NCBI GenBank assembly: GCA_027923505.1
Contig: BROI01000013.1
Span: 124,001-188,000 of the forward strand
Origin: Mayamaea pseudoterrestris
Lineage: Eukaryota > Bacillariophyta > Bacillariophyceae > Sellaphorales > Sellaphoraceae
Reading direction: 5' to 3'
Length of the DNA: 64,000 nt
Part shown: in pieces, positions 55,417 through 64,000 of the stretch
How positions within the stretch are numbered: the first letter of the stretch is position 1
Layout of the letters: every line of letters begins with the position of its first letter
Notes under the pieces: model-generated
The model's database searches: none
What the model was told of the DNA's origin: nothing
What the model saw: only the letters and a program-made list of their open reading frames with translations
Program-made: the position numbers and the translations under genes

Positions 55417-55669
55417 AAGAGCACTATGTGGGTAGAGGTAACAGAGGCGTTATTTGTATAATGATGGCTGATCGGAGGTCGCGCTCGGTCCTTTCCGAAA
55501 GAAGAAAGTGAGCGGTGGTGGCATGGGTAACGGTGTGACGTGGACTCAATGAGTCATTTCAAGTCTGAGCGGTACTAATCTTGAGTCCAACCATTTTTTT
55601 GAAACCGAAACTCACACTCGCTTCCTTATCAACGCCGTTCATCTCAGGCCAAAGCTCCATTGAATCATC
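55417..55669. other. Divergent promoter region between bL25m and bystin
   Basis: Two ribosome-related genes start on either side of this 253-bp stretch, so shared regulation is possible. No specific element is recognised. Confidence 0.4.
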
Positions 55670-57049
55670 ATGCCAAAGGTCAAGCGTATTCGAGCGGCTG
55701 CTATAAGTGGCAAGCAAGTGCGACAGGATCCGTTGGGACAAGTCATTCAGCATGACCTGAACAAGGAACAATACGCATCCATCCGGACGGCACGAGGCGA
55801 TTCCAAACGAACCAAACAGACCATCGAGGACGAAGAATTATTGGACGAGAAGACTTCCAGTCGCATCATCAAGCTCAGTCGACAGCAGCAGCTAGAAGTG
55901 GAAGCCGAGGAGGAAGCGCGAACGAGGCGTGAGCGACAGCAGACGTTTGCAGTCGACAGCAGCGATGATGAGGAAGCTGACGATGACGACGGCTTGGACG
56001 ATTTGAATGAAGACGACTACGTTCAGCGCGATGAAGGATACGTTACTGTCGCGGAAGGAGCGGAAGGCTTGTCGGCTGAGGATGAAGCGCTCGTGGCGTC
56101 CATGATGAATCCATCGTCGTCGAAACGAACTTTGGCGGATATAATTCTTGAAAAGATCCAAGAGAAGGAGTCTGCGAACAATAACAGCATGCACGACGAG
56201 GCTACGGTTAATGCACTTCCGACAAAGGTCGTGGAAGTGTACACGGATATTGGAAAGATATTATCCTATTACAAGGGGTCTGGCAAATTACCAAAGGCAT
56301 TCAAAGTCATTCCGTCGCTTAGCAACTGGGAGGAAGTACTTTACCTGACGCGGCCGGATCGATGGACGGCGCAAGCCATGTTTGCCGCAACTAGAATTTT
56401 CTGCTCCAATCTCAATCCCAAAATGGCTCAACGATTCTATAACCTTGTCTTGCTCGATGCGGTGCGTTCCGACATTCAATACAACAAGAAACTTAACTAC
56501 CACTATTACATGGCGCTTAAAAAGGCAGTCTACAAGCCTGCAGCATTCTTCAAGGGCATACTTTTGCCTCTGTGCAGCGAAAATTGCACCTTGCGCGAAG
56601 CCGCCATTGTCGCGTCCGTCTTGCAGCGCGTCTCGATTCCGTCGCATCACTCGGCTGTGGCAATTCACAAGCTGGCGCAGCAGCGAGAATACTCAGCGGC
56701 TACTTCCATCTTTATCAAGACTTTATTAAACAAAAAATACAGTCTTCCATCACCGGTCATTGGGAGCCTTGTCCGGCATTTTGCGAGTTTCATTCATGAC
56801 AAACGCGAACTACCAGTCTTGTGGCATCAGGCGCTGCTAGTTTTTTGTCAGCGGTACAAGGCCGAGGTGCAGGACGAGGCCCGCGACGCGCTGAAGGCTG
56901 TGATGAAGAATCACTTTCACTCAAAGATTACACCAGAGATTCGAAGGGAGCTTTTTGGTCTCCAGGCTTTTAAGGAAGAGCGCAAGTCCATGCATTCACA
57001 GTCAACGAGTAGTGTTCGTGGTGACGATGATGAAGGCATGGCTTTGTGA
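55670..57049 (+). CDS. BYSL: Bystin (Enp1), small-subunit processome and pre-40S factor
   Basis: Bystin/Enp1 is needed for 18S rRNA processing and pre-40S export in the nucleus. This 459-residue single-exon protein begins MPKVKRIRAAAISGKQVRQDPLGQVI, followed by an acidic low-complexity region (DSSDDEEADDDDGLDDLNEDD, ~96-116). The bystin domain covers ~190-440: KVVEVYTDIGKILSYYKGSGKLPKAFKVIP, WEEVLYLTRPDRWTAQAMFAATRIF, VLLDAVRSDIQYNKKLNYHYYMALKKAVYKPAAFFKG, ILLPLCSENCTLREAAIVASVL and SLVRHFASFIHDKRELPVLWHQALLVFCQRYK. Length and order match the animal and yeast proteins. Confidence 0.97.
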   Translation: MPKVKRIRAAAISGKQVRQDPLGQVIQHDLNKEQYASIRTARGDSKRTKQTIEDEELLDEKTSSRIIKLSRQQQLEVEAEEEARTRRERQQTFAVDSSDDEEADDDDGLDDLNEDDYVQRDEGYVTVAEGAEGLSAEDEALVASMMNPSSSKRTLADIILEKIQEKESANNNSMHDEATVNALPTKVVEVYTDIGKILSYYKGSGKLPKAFKVIPSLSNWEEVLYLTRPDRWTAQAMFAATRIFCSNLNPKMAQRFYNLVLLDAVRSDIQYNKKLNYHYYMALKKAVYKPAAFFKGILLPLCSENCTLREAAIVASVLQRVSIPSHHSAVAIHKLAQQREYSAATSIFIKTLLNKKYSLPSPVIGSLVRHFASFIHDKRELPVLWHQALLVFCQRYKAEVQDEARDALKAVMKNHFHSKITPEIRRELFGLQAFKEERKSMHSQSTSSVRGDDDEGMAL

Positions 57050-57404
57050 TCTAACACGGTAATCATGTAATCGCTGATGTTGTTAGTATATTTTATTGGC
57101 TTATCGTATTCTTTTCGCTATTGCCATTGGGGCTGAGTGCCCTGCGTTGCTTGAATGCATCATTCCATCAGCCATTCCGCGCAACAGCGCTTAATGTTAA
57201 TTGTCAACACGTGTTTCTCTACCCAGTTGCCAGATAGAGCAAAGCTAAACGGACAGTCGCATGCGCGGGTACACGCGAGTAAGGCTTTGCTTTGTAAAAA
57301 CGACTACATGGAACAGCGATATAAATACAGCATGATGTCTATATATGTATATACTGAGACGCATGCCATTGTTCTTTAGTATCATGGAATTGCCTTAATG
57401 TAGC
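57050..57404. other. Convergent intergenic stretch
   Basis: This stretch lies between the 3' ends of bystin and the helicase. It has a short AT-rich run with ATATATGTATATA near 57340 and no gene. Confidence 0.4.
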
Positions 57405-59099
57405 CTAAATGCCGAGCGGTTTCTTGTATTTCTTTTCCGACAAACGTTTTTTGCCGCTAAAAGCGCCCTTCTTGTGCTTCTCCTTCCAAGCATTTCTACC
57501 AGCCGAAGAACGACCCGTGCCGTCTCGCGTGTTCGTATAAATTCGTTCCTCGTCAGCCTTGTGCATCTTGGCAGCTGGCCCTTCAAGTATATCGCCATCC
57601 TCTACAAACTCGGCGAAAGGATCCTCTTCATCGTCCGCTCCTTTGATGCCAGCCAAATTCACGTCACCATCGAACGCTCGCAAAGGGTCATTATCGGACC
57701 GCCTCATACTTCCGGTCGTGGTTCGAACCTTTTTACGCTTGCGCTTCTTGTTCAAATTGGCTACCTGCATTCCTTTTGGTAGCAAGTACTTTGGAACATG
57801 CTTTAAATGATCATGGATTCGTGCAATGTGTGTGGCAGTTCTATCATGCCGAAGCAACTGAAGGTCAGCTGGATTCTCCTCAAAATGAGACTGCAAACGC
57901 TCCGAGTTCAAAATCTCGGCGCGCAGCTCCGTTGCTCTTGCCTCTCGGACGGCCGTCTTGGTGACAGCCCGCTGAACATCTTCGACGCGGTACCGAAAGC
58001 CTTCTATCTCGTGCAAATCAAAATCGAGCGGCATAGGTTGGGCTTGTTCGTGCTGATGGAGATGTGCATTTTGATTAAAAGCTCCATCTTCCGCCAATAC
58101 GGGCTGCAACTGATCCGCAGCACCTGCCGCTGCTGGCACTGCCGGCTGGGACGTTTGAACCTGAAGCAAAATCTCATGCTCGCGCATGTTTTCCGCATCC
58201 ACAAGACTCAGCGCAACACCCTTGGCTCCGGCTCTTGCCGTCCGTCCAACCCTGTGCGCATACGATCGCGCATTGGGAGGGAAATCCACATTTACGACGA
58301 AGGAAACATTGCGAAAGTCTACTCCGCGGCTGACGCCAAACTCAGTGTCCCTCGGGCGTTGCTTCCTACTAGGTGCTAATAATTGTTTGTGTGCGCCGGC
58401 CGCCTTGTCCTCGTCGGTATCTTCCTCGTCGCTGTCACCGTTGGCACAACCAGTTGTATCGGCACTAGTGTCCGTAGCAATCAAATAGTCAAAATTTCCA
58501 ACATTGAACTGTTCAATGATATTGAGTCTACTATCGACTGGAAGCTCGGCATTCAAGACGGCGGATCTTATGTGGAACTGCTCCAGAAACAGCTTTAAAC
58601 GGTAGCCCGCATCAGTGGAATTGACAAAAAAGAGCCCCTTGCCCTTGAGCAGGCCTAGCTTCAAAAACACAAAAACGACCAGATTCTTGTCTCTCTTGGG
58701 CAGAGTAGTGTAAAATTGCTTGAGATTGCCTGATCGATCTGTCTCGTCTTGTTCTAATTTAAGAATTATAGGTTTGGAGAGCATGACCGACTTCAATACA
58801 TCCAATTCCGGCGAAAGTGTGGCTGACATGAGAAATCCTTGACAAATCCTAGGAAGTGCCTTTACAATCTCCGCAATGTCATTTGAATACCCAAAGGAAA
58901 GAACCAAGTCTGCTTCATCGACAACGACTGATTCGACATTTTTCAAGTTAACAGTGTCCGACCGAATGTGGGCAAGTAATCCAGCCGGCGTTGCGACAAT
59001 CACGTTTGGTTTGTCACGGAGCATTGCAGCTTGTCGAATGATTTCCTGCTTTTGCAGATCCTTGTTGCCGGCCCTTGTACGTCCTCCACCTTGTTGTCC

Positions 59100-59144
<45 letters not shown>

Positions 59145-59534
59145 AGGTGCAATTGTCGTGAGACTTACGACGGAAATAACGTCATCCGAGTAGTACGAAA
59201 GAGACTTGAAAACGTTGTAAACTTGCGCGCATAATTCTCTTGTCGGCACCAAGACGACTGCTCCAACAGATCCAATATTTTGTTTGCGCTGAATCAACTT
59301 TTGCAGAATTGGAATGCCATACGCAAGTGTCTTGCCGCTGCCGGTGGATGCACGCACGAGAATGTCGCGACCATGCTGCAGTGCTAGTGGAATGCACTTG
59401 GTTTGGACCAGGGTCGGATGAACATGCCCTAATCTTGCAATGGCTTTCCTGAGACGAATGTCAATACCGCACGTATCGCAGAGGACTGGAAATGTCGTCG
59501 ATGGATCTAGTGAGTTGCTGTTATTGATTGTCAT
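57405..59534 (-). CDS. DEAD-box RNA helicase, DDX56/Dbp9 type, with a polyglutamine tract
   Basis: Dbp9/DDX56 acts in the nucleolus on 60S precursor particles. From the preferred Met at 59534 (MTINNSNSLDPSTTF) there are 709 residues; the frame is open 10 codons further. Motifs in order are the Q motif region (HVHPTLVQTKCIPLAL), motif I ASTGSGKT, Ia PTRELCAQV, Ib TPAGLLAH, II VVDEADLVLSFGY (diagnostic of the Dbp9 subfamily), III SATLS, then LIATDTSAD, RGVDFRNVSFVVNVDFP and VI HRVGRTARAG. A tract of 14 glutamines, all CAG (59103-59144), sits between Ia and Ib inside RecA domain 1. Helicase domain 2 has an acidic insert (NGDSDEEDTDEDKA). The C-terminus is lysine-rich (NKKRKRKKV, KKYKKPLGI), fitting a nucleolar protein. 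Confidence 0.94.
59103..59144. repeat. CAG/CTG trinucleotide repeat, 14 units
   Basis: This is an uninterrupted run of CTG on the plus strand, read as CAG (glutamine) in the minus-strand helicase gene. Pure runs of this kind are prone to length change. Confidence 0.95.
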
Positions 59535-60099
59535 GGTGATGATTGAATGGACGATTAATCGCAACTCGCAACAGAAGGTGTGGGGAACGCTAGCGGCAAA
59601 TCAATTTGTTCCGTCGCACGCAAGCTCGTTGGTTCCGCGGACGAATGCGTCTGTCCGTCGAAAGAATAGGAATCTGGAATCGTTGTGGTCAGCAAGCAAG
59701 GCATAAGTATAACAATTGCGGTTTTCAAGAAACTAATATAAGTATTGATGACGCACTGTTCATTGGAGTTGAAGAATGGCATAAGTAGTGATGACGCACT
59801 CATCGAGAAACGTCCGCATTACACGACACGTGAGTGCACCGAGCGAGCCATCGCTCTCACGTCGAGGTTTCCTCTCATCGCATCCTTGCACCAAGCACCA
59901 AGCATACCGTACTTGTACTTCAGCAGAAGAGCGATTTGATTGCGTAGACAAACGGAATTACTCGTTCATGAATGCTTTTTGGCGGCAGAAGGATTAACGA
60001 GCAAGGACGCAAGACGCAAGCACGGTCCAGAGTCGGAGTATTTTGTGTATCCGAACGAAAAGGGAACAGCTACATACAAGCTCTTAATCTACTTACAGA
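59535..60099. other. Divergent intergenic stretch before the HAT-repeat gene
   Basis: No supported gene is seen. A pyrimidine-rich stretch ending in CTTACAG lies directly before the HAT-gene ATG, so an intron in the 5' untranslated region, or an unseen first exon, is possible. Confidence 0.4.
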
Positions 60100-63000
60100 A
60101 TGAGCCATGAGCAACTTTCATTCGGTCGTAATTCTCCTCGTCGACGGCCTGGGAGTGCAGCGACGAGCGACTCGTCTCTCTCGGAGATTCGCTTTGGCAG
60201 CTTGACGCCACTGCCATTGCAATCCTCACTGTCAAGCCAAGCAGCAACAACTTGGGATGATTCTGATTTGCAGAGGCCATCTTCGAGGCGAGACAGACGA
60301 AAGGGTTTTGATGCGACGACGCCAACGTTAATTGACGAGGAGGATTATGATCAAGGCGACGATGCAGGCTACATTTGCAAGCAGCTGCAGCTACATCAGC
60401 AGCAAGAAGGGAACGACGACAATTCACATCGGCGGACTCCAGGCGCAAGCATGTACAGGAGCTCCATACATGATCGGATGAGTCCTGGAGAAGCTATGCT
60501 GATGGAGCAATCGTCGCAGGATTCTGACACGACTGGATTGGGATTTGGTTTAACATTGGCATCGCCTGTTGCTGCAACGGCGAATCAGTCAGCAAATAGC
60601 TGGGAGAGTATTTCAGCCACTGCAACGCCGCAGCAATCCTTTGCATCGATGCATGGCGATGCAAAGACTTCTGCATCAGCATCACGAAACTACTCGCCCT
60701 ATGGACGACATGGTGCATTCTCGCCGGCGTTGCTTCGATTGACGGAAGATATTGGGAACCTTTTAAATGAAGAGGAAGACGACGCATATACTGTAGAAAT
60801 GCCGTTGTTTCGAAACGACGCCAGTTATATTGGGGCAATTGATTTGGAAGCGACGCCGCACAACCAATGGGGAGGGCAACCAGTTGCAGTTGATTCCAAT
60901 GCATCGCTTGCCAAACGCATCACTGCTGACGGACACATCATGGCAGCAGAGAAACCGAGACGAAAAGTGCTAAATCTCAATGCATTACCTATATCGGACG
61001 GTCTGTCAATAGACGAACAGCAGGAGCAACTACAACCGAGGCTGCAGCAGTTTCGAAATACGCAACAACCCATTGCGAGGCGAGGCAATAATGATGTCTT
61101 CGAGTTTGGAACATCTCGCGCACCAGCAACGACACAGCAGTCGACTTCATTGCACCATTTTGGTGGCGCCTTTGCTCCTCCAGCCAAGGAAGCAGCTATA
61201 TCCTTTGCTCGTCCGTTTCAATTACACACTCCAGTGTTGGCCGAAACTACCACTTCCACGCCAGAGACGCAACAATCCACATTAGTTTCGTCCCAAATGT
61301 TTTATCAAGAGCATCAGATTCGGTCGATTGATGCGTTTGCTGCTGATCAGACTCTTCAATCGTCGCAGTCATTTGATACCTTTTCGACAGCTACTCAACG
61401 CGACACGCCAATTGAAGTTTACTTTCAACGCAGCAACAGATTGTCGTCGCCGAGTCCAAGTCCGTCGCCATCACATCCATATCCGCTACGGTCAGATATG
61501 GTTGCGACTGCGCAGGAATATATTCCTAGATCATCAAAGCAAAGTTCGACGCCGCAGTTTCCTCAGCAAATGTGGGCCCACCCGTCGCCCATGCCGTCTT
61601 TGTCGGCATCTGGTCCTTACGATGCATCAATGACGTACCAAAATACTTGGCACGCGAGCTCTCCTGGTTTAGGATCAGTGTACTCGTCAAGCTTTGGAGA
61701 CTCAAGGTCCGTCATGACGCCGTCACCGCATTTGCCAAGCATGTATATGGAAATGCTTCCTCCTGCGGATGCTCCATACACTGCGCCGGTTGCGACACAT
61801 CAGCTACGAGACAGATTACCAGTTTACACCGGAGCATCGTCACCTTTGGTGACGTCGGGAAAGGATGGCAGTAAACGTGAAAACCCACGAGGCAGGATTA
61901 AGTGGCAAAGCCGGAAGAATGGCGCAACGAGCGGGCAGACGACGAGCAACCAGATTCAAAAGACCGTTCGTAATAAAATCAGCAATTCACAGGGTATGAC
62001 GAATTCGATGGTTGCCCGAGTCAAGGTGGAAGATATTGAAGCTGGTGCACTCGCATCGGAAGGTCCAGCGGATTCGCGACGAGCCGAACTGGACGAGAGC
62101 CCCGAGGTGCGCCTTGCGTTTAAAAACTTTTACAAGGCCTATCGTGCTGAAGAACAAAACGGAGTCATGCAGGCGGAACAATTTGCTACAAATGCATTGC
62201 GCAACGACAACCTCCCAGCAACAATCCACTGGCGAATTTACGTGGAGCTAGCCGACTTGGCTAGACGTACGAATCGATTTACTGTTGCGCGACGGCATTA
62301 TCAACGAGTTTGTACTCTTCAGCCGTATGCGAGCCAAGGCTGGGTTGAGTACAGCAAACTGGAGGAGGAGTGTGGAAATATGAACCGCGTGGCGAATATT
62401 ATGTACGCTGGGCTGGAATATTGCGAGTACAATGAAAATCTCATGATCCGAGCGATCAAACACCAGGAGAAAATGGGTCAGCACGGCAATGTGCGTGCTC
62501 TCTTGGCGAGACTGAAGCACGTTGCTACTGAAAAGGTTTGGCGTACTGTACTGGAAGGCGCACTTTTTGAGGCTCGCGTTGGAAATATTTCAATCGCTCG
62601 TCGCGCGCTGAAGTATGTCATGAACTACGTGCCATGGTACGGTCCACTCTACGTTGAATTCTATCGCCTTGAGCGCGACCATGGGCACACACTCGACGCA
62701 CTAAAAGTCGTGGAACTTGGTTTGTCGCAGGTACCCCGATATAATCCGCTATGGTTTTCTGCTTTGCGAGTGTGCGAGGAGCTTGATGTTGCTGATGGAA
62801 ACTATGATTTGACAAGGACAAAGTCCATGCTACAACGCGCAAACACACATGTCAGCAAGGAGGTCATTTGGAAAGTTTTTCTGGAGGCGGCGTTTGCTGT
62901 CGAACGTGCAGCGATGGAGATCTCTGAACGAAGAAGATTGCCATTAAATTCATTGCTGATTGGGGCGCGAAGCTATTTCGCGCTCACGATTCGATCTTGT

Positions 63001-64000
63001 CGACTAAATCTACGGTGGAAGGTCTGGCTAGCAGGGGCTCGCATGGAACTATCTGCCGGAAAAGTATCTGCGGCTACTCGATTGTTTGCGCGAGCACATG
63101 AGGTTGCTCCGGAGAAGGTCCGTTCATTAACCCTTTTGGACTATGCTCGCCTTCATGAATATATTGGCAAGAGAGACATTGCGCGAGCTATACTTTGCAA
63201 AGGACGAGTAGACTATGGCCATGATTGGAAATTATGGCTAGAAAGTGTCCTTTTGGAGATGCGAGGATGCTGCATCGGTCGTGCGTTTGAACTAGCTACA
63301 GATGCACTCGAAGTGCACGGAGGAACCGGCCGCCTTTGGTCAGCGCTCGTGCAGCTGAGTTATCAAATTGGAGGAGTCGACGGTCAGTATAACGCCTTGC
63401 GTAAAGCTTTAAACGCCGTTCCAAAAAGTGGCGAAGTTTGGTGCGAAGGTGCAAGAATACACTGCAATCCATTTTCCGCGACGTTTGATATTAGCAGGAG
63501 TCGCCGCCACCTATTCTTTGCCGGCAGATTTACGCCCCAGTACGGTGATAGTTTCTTGGAGTCGATTCGAGTAAAGCTTGTTCGTCAATGGCTGTTTCCT
63601 ATTGCACATTTTATTTGGGATAAAACCCAATCCAGCTTTATACCGAGCAATGGACAAGGCGACGAAGAATGCTTGATCAAGTATATCACGGACATTTCAT
63701 TAGCTGTATCTCTCGCGTGCCAGCAAAAAATGCAAAGTGCCAGACTCATACCCAATCTTGTTCATGCAGCGATTATACAGCCCGTTCGAGAACGTCTATC
63801 TGTGGTGAAATTGTTACGTTCCTTTGACTTGGCCGATATCTACTTGTCATGCTCCAACGCCGATCCAAACTACGGTCCACTATGGTTTTACTGTCGCAGG
63901 CTGCAGAATGACCCACCTCAAAGGGTTCTCGAGCATGCTAGCGCCGCTATGCTTGCGGAAATTCGCACGGTGGCGCACATTTATATTGCGGCGCAAGTCC
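60100..64000 (+). CDS. Large HAT/TPR-repeat protein, probable RNA-processing factor (C-terminus off the window)
   Basis: The frame is open from the ATG at 60100 to the window end: 1300 residues without an intron. Residues ~1-640 are polar, low-complexity and probably disordered, with S/P, Q and T runs (SPSPSPSPSHPYP) and a basic patch (GSKRENPRGRIKWQSRKNG). From ~670 onward there are repeating helical pairs of the HAT/TPR type: ARRHYQRVCTLQPYASQGWV, EYSKLEEECGNMNRVANIMY, ARRALKYVMNYVPWYGPLYV, EFYRLERDHGHTLDALKVVE, WKVWLAGARMELSAGKVSAA and TRLFARAHEVAPEKVRSLTL. The W...Y/L...A.R pattern is that of HAT repeats in RNA-processing proteins such as Prp6, crooked neck and suppressor of forked. I cannot choose among them. 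A conserved-looking DPNYGPLWFYCRRLQNDPP lies near the right edge. Confidence 0.8.
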   Translation, partial: MSHEQLSFGRNSPRRRPGSAATSDSSLSEIRFGSLTPLPLQSSLSSQAATTWDDSDLQRPSSRRDRRKGFDATTPTLIDEEDYDQGDDAGYICKQLQLHQQQEGNDDNSHRRTPGASMYRSSIHDRMSPGEAMLMEQSSQDSDTTGLGFGLTLASPVAATANQSANSWESISATATPQQSFASMHGDAKTSASASRNYSPYGRHGAFSPALLRLTEDIGNLLNEEEDDAYTVEMPLFRNDASYIGAIDLEATPHNQWGGQPVAVDSNASLAKRITADGHIMAAEKPRRKVLNLNALPISDGLSIDEQQEQLQPRLQQFRNTQQPIARRGNNDVFEFGTSRAPATTQQSTSLHHFGGAFAPPAKEAAISFARPFQLHTPVLAETTTSTPETQQSTLVSSQMFYQEHQIRSIDAFAADQTLQSSQSFDTFSTATQRDTPIEVYFQRSNRLSSPSPSPSPSHPYPLRSDMVATAQEYIPRSSKQSSTPQFPQQMWAHPSPMPSLSASGPYDASMTYQNTWHASSPGLGSVYSSSFGDSRSVMTPSPHLPSMYMEMLPPADAPYTAPVATHQLRDRLPVYTGASSPLVTSGKDGSKRENPRGRIKWQSRKNGATSGQTTSNQIQKTVRNKISNSQGMTNSMVARVKVEDIEAGALASEGPADSRRAELDESPEVRLAFKNFYKAYRAEEQNGVMQAEQFATNALRNDNLPATIHWRIYVELADLARRTNRFTVARRHYQRVCTLQPYASQGWVEYSKLEEECGNMNRVANIMYAGLEYCEYNENLMIRAIKHQEKMGQHGNVRALLARLKHVATEKVWRTVLEGALFEARVGNISIARRALKYVMNYVPWYGPLYVEFYRLERDHGHTLDALKVVELGLSQVPRYNPLWFSALRVCEELDVADGNYDLTRTKSMLQRANTHVSKEVIWKVFLEAAFAVERAAMEISERRRLPLNSLLIGARSYFALTIRSCRLNLRWKVWLAGARMELSAGKVSAATRLFARAHEVAPEKVRSLTLLDYARLHEYIGKRDIARAILCKGRVDYGHDWKLWLESVLLEMRGCCIGRAFELATDALEVHGGTGRLWSALVQLSYQIGGVDGQYNALRKALNAVPKSGEVWCEGARIHCNPFSATFDISRSRRHLFFAGRFTPQYGDSFLESIRVKLVRQWLFPIAHFIWDKTQSSFIPSNGQGDEECLIKYITDISLAVSLACQQKMQSARLIPNLVHAAIIQPVRERLSVVKLLRSFDLADIYLSCSNADPNYGPLWFYCRRLQNDPPQRVLEHASAAMLAEIRTVAHIYIAAQV

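Overview
This window is nuclear DNA from a photosynthetic stramenopile, most likely a diatom. Several proteins carry bipartite plastid-targeting presequences with a phenylalanine after the signal peptide: an ASAF motif in the glycine-zipper protein, AAAF in MsrB, and DGF in the RecN-like and carotenoid-oxygenase-like proteins. The LTR retrotransposon resembles the diatom Copia (CoDi) group. Genes are dense, with few, short (70-113 bp) GT-AG introns. There are no bacterial operons. The genus cannot be told from the sequence.

Layout. Positions 1-10462 hold a myosin with an unusual UVR/CBS tail (minus strand, running off the left edge), a plastid glycine-zipper protein, a plastid MsrB, an unrecognised broken minus-strand gene, a GILT-type thiol reductase and a TspO-like membrane protein. 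Positions 10463-13890 are repeat-rich and gene-free: two head-to-tail ~1.08 kb non-autonomous DNA elements with short terminal inverted repeats and subterminal palindrome arrays, followed by a 50-bp tandem repeat. Positions 13892-26530 hold a carotenoid-oxygenase-family protein lacking all four iron-binding histidines, a VP-module repeat protein, DPH5, a TLDc protein, a RecN-like ATPase, a PHD-finger protein and a probable mu-homology protein.

Positions 26813-46289 are one large 169-bp satellite array of about 72 units. A young Copia element (28697-35935) splits it. The satellite carries two hairpin-forming palindromes per unit, locally a 338-bp higher-order period, and one unit with a telomere-like CCCTAA tract. 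Positions 46779-64000 return to ordinary housekeeping genes: a Nup88-like nucleoporin, a dCMP-deaminase-like protein, ribosomal protein uL13, P5C reductase, HisG, mitochondrial bL25, bystin, a DDX56/Dbp9-type helicase with a polyglutamine tract, and a large HAT/TPR protein cut by the right edge.

Functional themes. Ribosome production is represented by uL13, bystin, the DDX56-like helicase, bL25m and, through eEF2 modification, DPH5. Amino-acid synthesis is represented by HisG and P5C reductase. Plastid functions are represented by MsrB, the RecN-like protein, the glycine-zipper protein and probably the carotenoid-oxygenase-like protein. Many neighbours are divergent pairs sharing 250-570 bp promoter regions. 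All identifications rest on motif recognition by eye; no database search was run.
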